DNA of 64,000 nt from Exiguobacterium aurantiacum (lineage in GTDB: Bacteria > Bacillota > Bacilli > Exiguobacteriales > Exiguobacteriaceae): contig NZ_MKXO01000002.1 of assembly GCF_001766415.1 (NCBI RefSeq), positions 62,001 through 126,000 on the forward strand, read 5' to 3'. This document shows, piece by piece, positions 35,579-43,736 of this stretch. Position 1 is the first letter of the stretch, and the number at the start of each line of letters is the position of its first letter. Made by a program: the position numbers and the translations under genes. Under the pieces are notes generated by a model. The model was not told the origin of the DNA, searched no databases, and saw nothing but the letters and a program-made list of their open reading frames with translations.

Positions 35579-36683
35579 AGGTCAGTTTGCTTTGGTAGAG
35601 GCGGGCGTAACGGTCGGCGGCGATAATGGCGTCGGCCACATCTTCAGGCGACACGTCGAAACCGCTATGAATCGTTTCCCCTTCAGCGGTCGCTGCTTGA
35701 CCGACTTTCAAGATATCTTCTCGTGACGCGTCTTTTAGTTTCACGTCTTCGAGTGTGACCGGCAAATCGAGCGCCATGTAAAGGGCGACGTACCGTTCGA
35801 ACTCGGCTTGCGTCCGTCCTTCAAGCGCGAGCTGGACGAGTGTCCCGAACGCGACTTTCTCACCGTGCGTCAAATGATGGATCTCCCCGTCTAAGGCGGT
35901 AAAGCCATTATGGATGGCATGGGCTGCCGCCAATCCACCGCTCTCGAAACCGAGACCGCTCAATAGCGTGTTCGCTTCAACGACATCTTCAAGCGCCGGC
36001 GTGACGACTTTTGCTTTTACCGATTCATAGGCCGGAATCCCATAATCGAACAACACTTCTTCACAGCGCTTGGCGATCGCTTCGGCGGCGATCGTCGGGA
36101 CGCCGCCTGCCATCGTCTTGCCACCGAACGCGAGGACACTCCGGACCTCGACCCACGTCGCGAGCGCGTCGGCGATCCCTGAGGCGAGGAAGCGGGCCGG
36201 GGCCTCGGCGATCAGTTTCGTGTCAACGAGGACCAAATCGGGATTCTTCTTATAAAACCGGTAACTCTCAAAATTACCTTCATCCGTATAGATGACCGAG
36301 AGGGCACTCGTCGGGGCGTCAGTCGAGGCGATGGTCGGCACGATGACGATGCGGGCATTAAGCGCATCGGCGACGGCTTTGGCCGTGTCGAGCGTTTTCC
36401 CGCCGCCCATGCCGATGACGAACGCCGTCTCGTTCGCTTCTGCCGCCTTGGCGATCCGTTCGATCTCGTGACGTGACGCCTCCCCGACAAAGTCGGCTTT
36501 CTCGGCGTTCACACCGCTCGACGTCAACGAGGCGGTCACCCGTTCACCGATCAAGCTCCAGACGATATCGTCAGCGATGAGAAGTGCCTGTGAACCGAAA
36601 TGCCCGACATACTCTCCGATCCGGTCAATCGTATTCTTGCCTTGCACATACTTTGCGGGACTGATGAAAACGCGTTCTGACAT
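35577..36683 (-). CDS. gldA: Glycerol dehydrogenase
   Basis: NAD-dependent, zinc-containing iron-type alcohol dehydrogenase of 368 aa, oxidising glycerol to dihydroxyacetone. [19 protein letters not shown] is the NAD-binding loop and [19 protein letters not shown] the substrate-side block. Zinc ligands are Asp in [11 protein letters not shown], His in [10 protein letters not shown] and His in [14 protein letters not shown] 36683 follows AAAGGATG. No dhaKLM neighbours. Dihydroxyacetone formation could feed into mgsA substrate, a loose inference. Confidence 0.93.
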   Translation of the reverse strand: MSERVFISPAKYVQGKNTIDRIGEYVGHFGSQALLIADDIVWSLIGERVTASLTSSGVNAEKADFVGEASRHEIERIAKAAEANETAFVIGMGGGKTLDTAKAVADALNARIVIVPTIASTDAPTSALSVIYTDEGNFESYRFYKKNPDLVLVDTKLIAEAPARFLASGIADALATWVEVRSVLAFGGKTMAGGVPTIAAEAIAKRCEEVLFDYGIPAYESVKAKVVTPALEDVVEANTLLSGLGFESGGLAAAHAIHNGFTALDGEIHHLTHGEKVAFGTLVQLALEGRTQAEFERYVALYMALDLPVTLEDVKLKDASREDILKVGQAATAEGETIHSGFDVSPEDVADAIIAADRYARLYQSKLT

Positions 36684-36768
36684 ATTCAACATCCTTTCTC
36701 AAATGAATGTGGCGATAGGACAACATGTGTCTGTTCCCGATTTAAGGCGTGTTTCAAACGAACAATCA

Positions 36769-36798
36769 TGTGACATCTCAGCGAAGCGAGGTCACATG
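36769..36798 (-). terminator. Terminator-like hairpin over the stop of the 30-aa gene
   Basis: CATGTGAC and GTCACATG (36769-36776 and 36791-36798) pair, enclosing a CTC/GAG inner stem. The T run on the minus strand is poor, so termination is uncertain. Confidence 0.4.
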
Positions 36799-36884
36799 TT
36801 CGTCCACATTCCGCCGAGTACTACGAGGACGACAATTAAAGCGGCAACGGCAAGAAATCCCCATTCAAGTATCGATTTGGTCAC
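36792..36884 (-). CDS. Tiny membrane protein, 30 aa
   Basis: A 31-codon ORF starting with GTG and preceded by AGGAGGGAACCATC, an excellent site at 8-nt spacing. The product MTKSILEWGFLAVAALIVVL continues VVLGGMWTNM: one transmembrane helix with short polar ends. A hairpin covers its stop codon. Small single-TM proteins of this kind often modulate membrane complexes; no target is apparent. It lies in the otherwise empty 36684-37065 gap. Confidence 0.62.
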   Translation of the reverse strand: MTKSILEWGFLAVAALIVVLVVLGGMWTNM

Positions 36885-37065
36885 GATGGTTCCCTCCTGA
36901 TGACTGATAACCCGAGTATAACGAGTTCAGGCGCCGTTCCTGTTTCAAAAAAATGACCAGGTCAAAAAAAGAATGACGTCTCGTCGTGTCGAGCGTTCGA
37001 TGGTTTGAATGAGACCACAACGGGAACATTTAATTCGTATGCTTATTTCAGAAGGAGGAAATCAC

Positions 37066-37725
37066 ATGTCTAAACACGTACTGATCGTCACGACATCTGC
37101 CAATAAATTAGAGAACGGCCACGAAACAGGGTTATGGCTCGGGGAGTTCGCTGAACCGTACCTTTTGTTCGAGAAGAAAGGCTACAAAGTAACGATTGCT
37201 AGTATCGAAGGTGGAGACGTGCCAATCGATGCGAACAGTCTAGAAGACGGATTACCGGAAGAAATCTTAAATACGAAAACCTTGTTGAAAGATACGGTCC
37301 GTCTTGATCAAGTAGCGGATGAGACATATGATGCTGTCTTCCTTCCAGGCGGACACGGGACAGTCGTCGACTTCCCAGGAAGCGAGACGTTACAGCGTGT
37401 CGTTCGAGACGTATACGAGAGCGGCAATATCGTTGCAGCTGTCTGTCACGGCCCGATCGGCCTCGTCAACGTCAAGTTGAGCAACGGCGAACCACTCGTG
37501 AAAGGTAAGCGCGTGACTGGATTCACGGATGCTGAAGAAGTCGAGATGCAACTCGATTCAGCTGTACCGTTCTTGTTAGAGACGGCACTTCGTGAGAAGG
37601 GCGGAGATTTTGACAAAGCCGACAATTGGGCTGTCAACGTCGCCGTCGATGATCGCCTTGTCACGGGACAAAACCCGCAGTCTTCTGAGCAAGTCGCGGA
37701 AGAAATCGTGAAAATTTTAGGATAA
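37066..37725 (+). CDS. DJ-1/PfpI family protein, Hsp31-like
   Basis: Cytoplasmic class I glutamine-amidotransferase-fold protein of 219 aa. The nucleophile elbow is IVAAVCHGPIGLVN, with VFLPGGHGTVVDFPGS upstream and KVTIASIEGGDVPID near the N-terminus, the pattern of Hsp31-type glyoxalase III/chaperones. ATG 37066 follows GAAGGAGG; the earlier in-frame ATG at 37009 lacks a site. Glyoxalase III activity would suit a genome with mgsA, but this is family-level inference. Confidence 0.87.
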   Translation: MSKHVLIVTTSANKLENGHETGLWLGEFAEPYLLFEKKGYKVTIASIEGGDVPIDANSLEDGLPEEILNTKTLLKDTVRLDQVADETYDAVFLPGGHGTVVDFPGSETLQRVVRDVYESGNIVAAVCHGPIGLVNVKLSNGEPLVKGKRVTGFTDAEEVEMQLDSAVPFLLETALREKGGDFDKADNWAVNVAVDDRLVTGQNPQSSEQVAEEIVKILG

Positions 37726-37731
37726 TGATGC

Positions 37732-37769
37732 GAACGACCTAGGGCTTGACCTAGGTTGTTCTTTTTTTT
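37732..37769 (+). terminator. Rho-independent terminator
   Basis: GAACGACCTAGG pairs with CCTAGGTTGTTC (one G-T pair), loop of 6 nt, then eight T. Confidence 0.93.
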
Positions 37770-37835
37770 GGACATATGTCCTTTTCAAGCATTTTATTCT
37801 CGCGTACAGTCAGACGAGGAGAATAGGAGGTAAGT

Positions 37836-38261
37836 ATGGGAATCATTTTTGCAGTACTCTCGGGAACGTTCATCGCGTTACAAGGCATCTTTAACGCAAA
37901 GCTTGGTTACGCGGTCGGGGCCTGGTTGTCCGTCACGATCGTCCACTTTGTCGGACTCATACTCGCTTTGGGCATTTATGCGTTCAAACGTGATGCAGAC
38001 ATGACGGCGTTCCGGCGTGTGCCATGGTATTACAGTTTAGGTGGGTTGTTTGGCGTCTTCGTCGTCTTTGGAGAGCTGACGGCCATCCAGCGACTCGGTG
38101 TGACGTGGGCAATCTGCGTGTTGCTCGTCGCCCAATTGATTGGGGCGTTCCTTATCGATTTGAACGGTTGGTTCGGGGTGAAGAAGAAGCCTGTCAATCA
38201 AGGTCAAATCATGGGACTCGCCTTGATGGTTGTCGGTATCGGGATTTACACATTCACGTGA
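37836..38261 (+). CDS. DMT-type small transporter (YdcZ/DUF606 family), first copy
   Basis: Membrane protein of 141 aa with about five transmembrane segments, half-length member of the drug/metabolite superfamily (PF04657). Typical blocks are FAVLSGTFIALQGIFNAKLG, GAWLSVTIVHFVGLILAL, YYSLGGLFGVFVVFGEL and GLALMVVGIGIYTF. It is the first of three genes: this, a CRP-like regulator 11 bp later, and a second copy of the same family. Two half-size copies likely assemble as one transporter. Substrate unknown. Confidence 0.85.
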   Translation: MGIIFAVLSGTFIALQGIFNAKLGYAVGAWLSVTIVHFVGLILALGIYAFKRDADMTAFRRVPWYYSLGGLFGVFVVFGELTAIQRLGVTWAICVLLVAQLIGAFLIDLNGWFGVKKKPVNQGQIMGLALMVVGIGIYTFT

Positions 38262-38272
38262 GGAGGGGTGAC

Positions 38273-38944
38273 ATGGGGGTTGAAGCTGCGTTAACACGCC
38301 TTAACTGGCACCATCTTTTTTCGACGGAGACACTCGCGGCGTCGTCGATCGTGACATTTCCAACCGGTGCGATGTTGTGTGCGAACGATCAAACGATTGA
38401 GTCGTTGTTCGTCGTTTTAGAGGGACGCGTCAAAATTTATACGTTGAGCGAGGAAGGAAAACTGAGACTCTTGCGGTTGAAGACGGCGCCGTCTTTGATT
38501 GGCGATATTGAGTACGCCAGCGGCCGGGACGTCCTGCATACGGTCGAAGCGGTCGGGGCGGTCACGTGTCTGCGCATCCCGTTTGAAGCGCTGCGGACGC
38601 ATAACCGGACGATCGAGTTCACGGAACACCTGCTCCGTGGGGTGTCGGAAAAGTTATTTATTGAGGCGAACGCCTCCTCGAATCATCTGATGTCGACGCT
38701 TGAAGAGCGGTTAGCAGGCTATCTCGTCTCACTCAGTGCGTCAGGAAATGAGTTGTTCCAACAAGAGATGAGTCAGTTGAAACGGAAGGAAGTCGCCGAA
38801 TGGCTCGGGACGAGCTATCGCCACTTGAATCGGACGCTGCAGGCGTTCGCGGACGAGGGACTCGTCGAACGGAGTCGGACGAAAGTGACGATTCTCGATG
38901 CGAAACGATTAAACGAACGTGCCAATGGCATGGTGTATGAATAA
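38273..38944 (+). CDS. CRP/FNR-type transcriptional regulator
   Basis: Regulator of 223 aa. Residues about 15-130 form a cyclic-nucleotide-binding-like beta roll (VTFPTGAMLCANDQTIESLFVVLEGRVKIYTLSEEGK, LIGDIEYASG, VEAVGAVTCLRIP). Residues about 150-215 form the DNA-binding winged helix (LEERLAGYLVSL, LKRKEVAEWLGTSYRHLNRTLQAFADEGLVER). It has no FNR-type Cys cluster. The layout recalls YeiL. It is sandwiched between two DMT genes with GAGGAGGGG before its ATG, so it probably controls them in response to a small molecule. Confidence 0.87.
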   Translation: MGVEAALTRLNWHHLFSTETLAASSIVTFPTGAMLCANDQTIESLFVVLEGRVKIYTLSEEGKLRLLRLKTAPSLIGDIEYASGRDVLHTVEAVGAVTCLRIPFEALRTHNRTIEFTEHLLRGVSEKLFIEANASSNHLMSTLEERLAGYLVSLSASGNELFQQEMSQLKRKEVAEWLGTSYRHLNRTLQAFADEGLVERSRTKVTILDAKRLNERANGMVYE

Positions 38945-38955
38945 GGAGGCAGTTC

Positions 38956-39432
38956 ATGTTAGTAGGAATCATTTGTTCAGCGGTGGCTGGCGCGTTCATC
39001 AGTGTACAAGCAGCGGTCAATGCCAAAATGAACGTGTATTTAGGAGCTTGGGCGACGACCGTGCTCGTCTTTATCGTCGGATTCGTCGGGTCGCTCGTCC
39101 CGCTCGCACTTTTCGGCGGAAACATCCGCGGCGTGTTCGACATTTCACCGATTTATGCGCTCGGTGGTTTGCTCGGTGTCGGGGTTGTATTTTGTGTGAT
39201 GCGAAGCATTCAACTGCTCGGTCCGACATTATCTGTCTCGATCATTCTCGTGTCTCAGTTGATTTGGGCACTCGGCGTCGACCTCTTCGGAGTGTTCGGA
39301 ATGCCGCGGTTATCACTGTCACCAGGCCAAATCATCGGGTTGATGATCTTGCTACTAGGCGTGATTGTATTCAAACAAGCTCAGGCGGCAGCCATCGAAC
39401 ATCAAGCGACGGAACAGGCTACTTCACAATGA
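38956..39432 (+). CDS. DMT-type small transporter (YdcZ/DUF606 family), second copy
   Basis: Paralogue of the gene at 37836, 158 aa: IICSAVAGAFISVQAAVNAKMN, GAWATTVLVFIVGFVGSLVP, ALGGLLGVGVVFCVM and IIGLMILLLGVIVFKQ. It has a short polar C-terminal tail. It starts 11 bp after the regulator. The C-terminal codons enter the terminator stem. Confidence 0.85.
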   Translation: MLVGIICSAVAGAFISVQAAVNAKMNVYLGAWATTVLVFIVGFVGSLVPLALFGGNIRGVFDISPIYALGGLLGVGVVFCVMRSIQLLGPTLSVSIILVSQLIWALGVDLFGVFGMPRLSLSPGQIIGLMILLLGVIVFKQAQAAAIEHQATEQATSQ

Positions 39433-39445
39433 AGTGGCTTTTTTC
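39418..39445 (+). terminator. Rho-independent terminator
   Basis: GCTACTTCA pairs with TGAAGTGGC (one T-G pair), loop of 3 nt, then a run of six or more T. It overlaps the end of the second DMT gene. Confidence 0.88.
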
Positions 39446-39531
39446 GTGAGCAAAACGGGTACAGGTGGATAATAGATGTCTGATATGATGAGATGGAGTA
39501 GTACGAAATATACGTAGAGGTGATGAAACAA

Positions 39532-40848
39532 GTGGATTCTTCCATAGTAATTGATTTAATGATCGTCATATTTTTGATCGTGTTGAACGGGGTGTTCGCG
39601 ATGACTGAAATCGCGCTCATCTCGTCGAAACCGGCAAAACTTGAAGTCGAGGCGAATCGAGGCAAACGCAGCGCCAAGATCGCGCTCAGACATTCAAAAG
39701 ACCCGACCGACCTGTTGTCGACCGTCCAAGTCGGGATCACATTGATCGGGATCATCAACGGGGCTTACGGGGGCGCGCGTTTTTCAACACCGCTCGCTGA
39801 CTTATTCGCACAGCTCGGAATGAGCGCGCAGTATGCGCCGACGGTCGGTTACGTCGTCGTCGTCACGATCATCACGTATTTGTCGCTCATCATCGGAGAG
39901 CTTGTCCCGAAACGGATTGCGCTCGTGTCACCTGAACGGGTGACGATGTCGATCATTCCGGCGCTTGACCTGTTCAGCAAAGTCATGCGCCCGTTCATTT
40001 GGATCTTATCGAAATCGACATTGTTCTTGTTCAAACTGCTCGGCTTGAAAGCAGAACAGTCGAGTGGGGAGACCGAGCTCGAAATTAAACAGTTGTTGTT
40101 CGAAGGAGCGCAGCAAGGGGCGTTCGCCCATGAAGAAGTGCAACAAGTCGAGCGCGTCTTCGCTTTCCACGACCAGTTGATCTATGAACTGATGCAGCCG
40201 CGGACGATGCTCGAATGGGTCGACCTCGAGGATGACATGGACGATATTAAAAAATCGATTTATGAGAGTAAACACAACAAACTTCCAGTCGGACGCGATT
40301 CGCTCGACGAGTTCGTCGGCTACATCGATGTCCGTGATATTTTAACGCTCGCGACGTTGCGTGAGCCGTCACAAATTTTAAAACGCATCAAGCAGCCGCT
40401 CATCGTGCCAAAGCAACGCGAGGCCAGCCAAGTGCTGCAGATGATGCAAAAGAACGGTGTCGAGATCGCGTTCGTGCTCGATGAATACGGTGGCTTCCTC
40501 GGTATGGTCACGTTGTTCGACATACTAGAAGAGATTGTCGGAGAAGTGATGATTGAAGAAGAGACGCCGGAAGTGGTCCGCCGCGCGGACGGGACGTACT
40601 TGGCGGATGGCTTGCTCGGGATTGAAGATTTGAAACGAACGTTCGGGATTCGAGATAATCGTTTCGATGAGGGCCGTAATTCGTACCACACGCTCGCAGG
40701 GCTCGTTATTTATTCGCTCGGCGACTTCCCGAAACGGGGAGACATCGTCGAGGCGTACGGGTTACGTTTCGAAGTCGTCGATATGGACGGGAAACGCGTC
40801 GACCAAGTTCTCGTGTCGATGTTGTCAGAAACGCCAAACGAAGACTGA
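39532..40848 (+). CDS. CNNM/CorC-type membrane protein with CBS pair (UPF0053)
   Basis: Membrane protein of 438 aa linked in the family to Mg2+ efflux or homeostasis. The N-terminal CNNM domain has four hydrophobic segments (VIFLIVLNGVFAMTEIALIS, GITLIGIINGAYGG, IITYLSLIIGELVPKRIAL). A CBS pair spans about 205-335 (MQPRTMLEWVDLEDDMDD, FVLDEYGGFLGMVTLFDILE). The C-terminal transporter-associated domain follows (NSYHTLAGLVIYSLGDFPKRGD). I start at GTG 39532: GAGGTGAT, complementary to the 16S tail, lies 7 nt upstream. The ATG at 39523 falls inside that site. Confidence 0.9.
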   Translation: MDSSIVIDLMIVIFLIVLNGVFAMTEIALISSKPAKLEVEANRGKRSAKIALRHSKDPTDLLSTVQVGITLIGIINGAYGGARFSTPLADLFAQLGMSAQYAPTVGYVVVVTIITYLSLIIGELVPKRIALVSPERVTMSIIPALDLFSKVMRPFIWILSKSTLFLFKLLGLKAEQSSGETELEIKQLLFEGAQQGAFAHEEVQQVERVFAFHDQLIYELMQPRTMLEWVDLEDDMDDIKKSIYESKHNKLPVGRDSLDEFVGYIDVRDILTLATLREPSQILKRIKQPLIVPKQREASQVLQMMQKNGVEIAFVLDEYGGFLGMVTLFDILEEIVGEVMIEEETPEVVRRADGTYLADGLLGIEDLKRTFGIRDNRFDEGRNSYHTLAGLVIYSLGDFPKRGDIVEAYGLRFEVVDMDGKRVDQVLVSMLSETPNED

Positions 40849-40875
40849 TGCCTTAGGGCGTCAGTCTTCGTTTTT
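40836..40875. terminator. Bidirectional terminator
   Basis: CGAAGACTGATGCC and its complement pair around TTAG, with A runs on the left and TTTTT on the right. It separates the convergent CNNM and amidohydrolase genes and overlaps both gene ends. Confidence 0.9.
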
Positions 40876-42045
40876 GTGTGTGTTCCATGTTTCGAACGCC
40901 GCGCGCATGAGCACACGGGCGGTGTGGAGCATGGCCCGTTCGTCCACATCGAAGCGAGGATGGTGATGAGGGAAGACGGCGCCGACTTCAGGATTGCCGG
41001 CCCCGGCGAAAAAGAAGCTGCCGGGAACGTGTTGCATGTAGTAGGCGAAATCTTCTCCGACCATGAGCGGAGACATCTCGATGACGCCGGCTTCACCGAC
41101 GACGTGAGCTGCACTTTGGCGAACATGCTCTGTCTCGGCGTAATGATTGATGACGGGAGGGTAGCCGCGGATATATTCGAGCTCATACGTCGCCTCGCTC
41201 GCCGCGCAGACGTGGGAGATGGCGCGCTCCATCTCTGTGATGATCCGTTCTTGTGTGTCTAGCGTGAACGTTCGGACTGTCCCTGATAACTTCGCTTCGT
41301 CAGCAATCACGTTGAACGCCTGGCCCGCGGTGAACGTGCCGACGCTTAAGACGGCCGGTTCGAGCGGGTCGGTGCGACGGCTGATGACTTGTTGCAACTG
41401 ACCGACGACGTTCGCCCCGACCATGACGGCATCGACCGTATGTTGCGGAATCGCGCCGTGACCGCCTTTCCCTTTGATCGTCAGCTCGAAGCGGTCGGCT
41501 GCGGCCATGAGCGGACCGGCTTTTACCCCGATCGTGCCGTACGGGAGCGGCGTCCAGATGTGAGCGCCGAAGATGTAGTCGACACCGTCCAAGCAGCCAT
41601 CTTCGATCATCGGCTTGGCTCCTCCGGGCGCGAGTTCTTCCGCAAACTGATGGATGAGAACGACGTCTCCCGGCAGGTCGGTCTCACTCAAGGCTTTGGC
41701 GAGCACGAGCAGTGTCGCCGTATGGGCGTCATGGCCGCACGCATGCATCGAACCGTTCACTTTTGAGCGGTACGGTACGTCTTTCAAGTCTTGGATCGGC
41801 AAAGCGTCAAAGTCGGCCCGGAAGGCGATGGTTGGTCCGTTGCCGCCTCGAATGCGTCCGACGACGCCGTTGCCGCCGACGCCTTCGCGGACTTCGAGGC
41901 CGAGCTTGCGCAAATAAGTGGCGATCGTTTTTGGTGTCTCCTGTTCTTCAAACGACAGTTCGGGATATTGGTGAAAATGGCGTCGAAGCGACACCATCTC
42001 GTCGTACAGTTCCGCCAATCGTGAATCGAGGTCAGTCACAAGCAT
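40861..42045 (-). CDS. M20 family amidohydrolase (N-acyl-amino-acid type)
   Basis: Cytoplasmic metal-dependent amidohydrolase of 394 aa. Metal and catalytic motifs are MHACGHDAHTATLL, HQFAEELAPGGAKPM with the Glu pair, and AHIWTPLPYGTIG. KGKGGHGAIPQHTVDAV is the dimerisation-domain loop, and the C-terminal GEDFAYYMQHVPGSFFFAG closes the active site. It likely hydrolyses N-acetyl or other N-acyl amino acids, or hippurate-like substrates. ATG 42045 follows AGGAGTG. Confidence 0.9.
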   Translation of the reverse strand: MLVTDLDSRLAELYDEMVSLRRHFHQYPELSFEEQETPKTIATYLRKLGLEVREGVGGNGVVGRIRGGNGPTIAFRADFDALPIQDLKDVPYRSKVNGSMHACGHDAHTATLLVLAKALSETDLPGDVVLIHQFAEELAPGGAKPMIEDGCLDGVDYIFGAHIWTPLPYGTIGVKAGPLMAAADRFELTIKGKGGHGAIPQHTVDAVMVGANVVGQLQQVISRRTDPLEPAVLSVGTFTAGQAFNVIADEAKLSGTVRTFTLDTQERIITEMERAISHVCAASEATYELEYIRGYPPVINHYAETEHVRQSAAHVVGEAGVIEMSPLMVGEDFAYYMQHVPGSFFFAGAGNPEVGAVFPHHHPRFDVDERAMLHTARVLMRAAFETWNTHKNED

Positions 42046-42248
42046 GATTTGCACTCCTGTCAGTTAATCATTTTTGTTTGAAACCAGCTCCATAGATTAT
42101 ACGTATCTAAGAGGTAAGAGTTTCTAATCGCCTGAGCGGTGTTTCCCATGATCGCCATGGGTCATTGGTTACATTTTTCTAAGTTATGCTTATGGTATAC
42201 GACAAAAGGGAATTAATACAGAAGTAAATCATGAAATGAGGTGTTGAA

Positions 42249-42797
42249 ATGGGTTGGATTATCGCAATTGGTATCATCGCCGTCTTGGCGGTCATCTATT
42301 TTTCGATGTACAACGGACTTGTCAAATATCGAAACTGGGTCGACGAGTCGTGGGCACAGATCGACGTTCAGCTGAAACGCCGCTACGACTTGATCCCGAA
42401 CTTGGTCGAAACGGTGAAAGGGTATGCGAAGCATGAACAAGAGACGCTTGCGAAAGTCGTCGAGCTACGGAACCAGCTTGGCTCGAAGACGAGCCGTCAG
42501 GAACAGATGGAAGTGAACGATCAACTGAGTGGTGCGCTCAAAAACTTGTTCGCGCTGCGCGAAGCGTATCCGGACTTGAAAGCGAACGAGAACTTTTTGA
42601 TGCTACAAGAAGAGTTGACCCAGACAGAGAACAAAGTCGCTTACTCGCGACAGCTGTATAACAATACGGTCATGAAATACAATACGAAAATCGAATCGGT
42701 CCCGACGAACGTCATCGCTTCCGTCCATAAGTTCGAAAAACGCGACATGCTCGAGGCGCGCGAAGAAGAACGCGAGAACGTTCGCGTCTCATTCTAA
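42249..42797 (+). CDS. lemA: LemA family protein
   Basis: Membrane-anchored coiled-coil protein of 182 aa. One N-terminal transmembrane helix (WIIAIGIIAVLAVIYFSMYN) precedes the LemA signature YRNWVDESWAQIDVQLKRRYDLIPNLVETVKG and helical repeats. Function not established. It is followed 18 bp later by htpX, a pairing seen in many bacteria and suggestive of joint work in membrane quality control. Confidence 0.93.
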   Translation: MGWIIAIGIIAVLAVIYFSMYNGLVKYRNWVDESWAQIDVQLKRRYDLIPNLVETVKGYAKHEQETLAKVVELRNQLGSKTSRQEQMEVNDQLSGALKNLFALREAYPDLKANENFLMLQEELTQTENKVAYSRQLYNNTVMKYNTKIESVPTNVIASVHKFEKRDMLEAREEERENVRVSF

Positions 42798-42815
42798 TGG
42801 ATTGGAGTGGCGACG

Positions 42816-43700
42816 ATGATTCTGTATGAACAAATCCGCAAGAATAAGATTAAAACCGTGTTCATCGTGGCCGGATTCGTCCTCCTCGTCTTAGCCGTCG
42901 GGGTTGTCATCTCGTATTTGAACTATGGCGATCCGCTCCCGGGGCTCATCTTCACTCCGGTGTTCTCGTTGTTTTACATCGGGATCGTCATCATGTCGAG
43001 CACGAATATCGTCATGAAGATGAATCACGCCCAAGAGATCACATCGGTCGAACAACATCGTTTCTTATGGCACACGGTCGAGAACATGGCGATGGTCGCC
43101 CGTGTCCCGATGCCACGGATTTTCATCATCAATGACCCGTCACCGAACGCGTTCGCGACCGGGCTCAAACCCGAGAAGGCGGCGGTCGCCGTGACGACCG
43201 GTTTAATGGACCAGTTGACCCGCGAAGAACTCGAAGGTGTCATCGCCCACGAGGTCGCGCATATTAAAAATTATGACGTCCGCCTGGCGACGGTGACGCT
43301 CGCCCTCGTCTCCGTCATCGCCATCATGAGTGACATCGGCTCGAGGATGCTGTTTTTCCGAAGTATCGGTGGACGGCGGGACAACAACCAAAATCCGATC
43401 TTTATGATCGTCGGGCTCGTCCTGTTGATTTTAGCCCCAATCATCGCAACGCTCGTCAACCTGGCTATCTCGCGAAATCGTGAGTTTTTGGCTGATGCGA
43501 GCGGGGCCGAGCTGACGCGAAACCCGGACGCACTCGCTTCGGCGCTCGAGAAAATCGCTAACGTCAAAACGCCAGTGAAAGAGGCGTCACGGGCGTCGGC
43601 ATCACTTTATTTTTCGGATCCTATGAAGAAAAAGCTGAGCGGTCTGTTCTCGACACACCCGAATCCGGAAGAACGCATCAAACGACTACGAGGCATGTAA
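42816..43700 (+). CDS. htpX: Membrane metalloprotease HtpX (M48)
   Basis: Zinc protease of 294 aa that degrades misfolded membrane proteins. Two N-terminal transmembrane segments (TVFIVAGFVLLVLAVGVVIS, GLIFTPVFSLFYIGIVIM) precede the zinc site: GVIAHEVAHIKN carries HExxH, and REFLADASGAEL supplies the third ligand Glu. A second pair of helices sits between them (FMIVGLVLLILAPIIATLV). The C-terminal LFSTHPNPEERI is diagnostic. ATG 42816 lies 6 nt after GGAGTG. Confidence 0.95.
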   Translation: MILYEQIRKNKIKTVFIVAGFVLLVLAVGVVISYLNYGDPLPGLIFTPVFSLFYIGIVIMSSTNIVMKMNHAQEITSVEQHRFLWHTVENMAMVARVPMPRIFIINDPSPNAFATGLKPEKAAVAVTTGLMDQLTREELEGVIAHEVAHIKNYDVRLATVTLALVSVIAIMSDIGSRMLFFRSIGGRRDNNQNPIFMIVGLVLLILAPIIATLVNLAISRNREFLADASGAELTRNPDALASALEKIANVKTPVKEASRASASLYFSDPMKKKLSGLFSTHPNPEERIKRLRGM

Positions 43701-43702
43701 AA

Positions 43703-43730
43703 AAAGCCACCTCCATAGCGAGGTGGCTTT
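43703..43730. terminator. Bidirectional terminator
   Basis: AAAGCCACCTC and GAGGTGGCTTT form an 11-bp stem with a 6-nt loop, flanked by A and T runs. It separates htpX from the convergent PTS gene. Confidence 0.88.
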
Positions 43731-43736
43731 CGTTCG

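Noticed and set aside
36769-36798. FNR-type box formed by TGTGAC and GTCACA
   Set aside because: The half sites are 14 bp apart rather than 6, so the repeat is better read as a hairpin.
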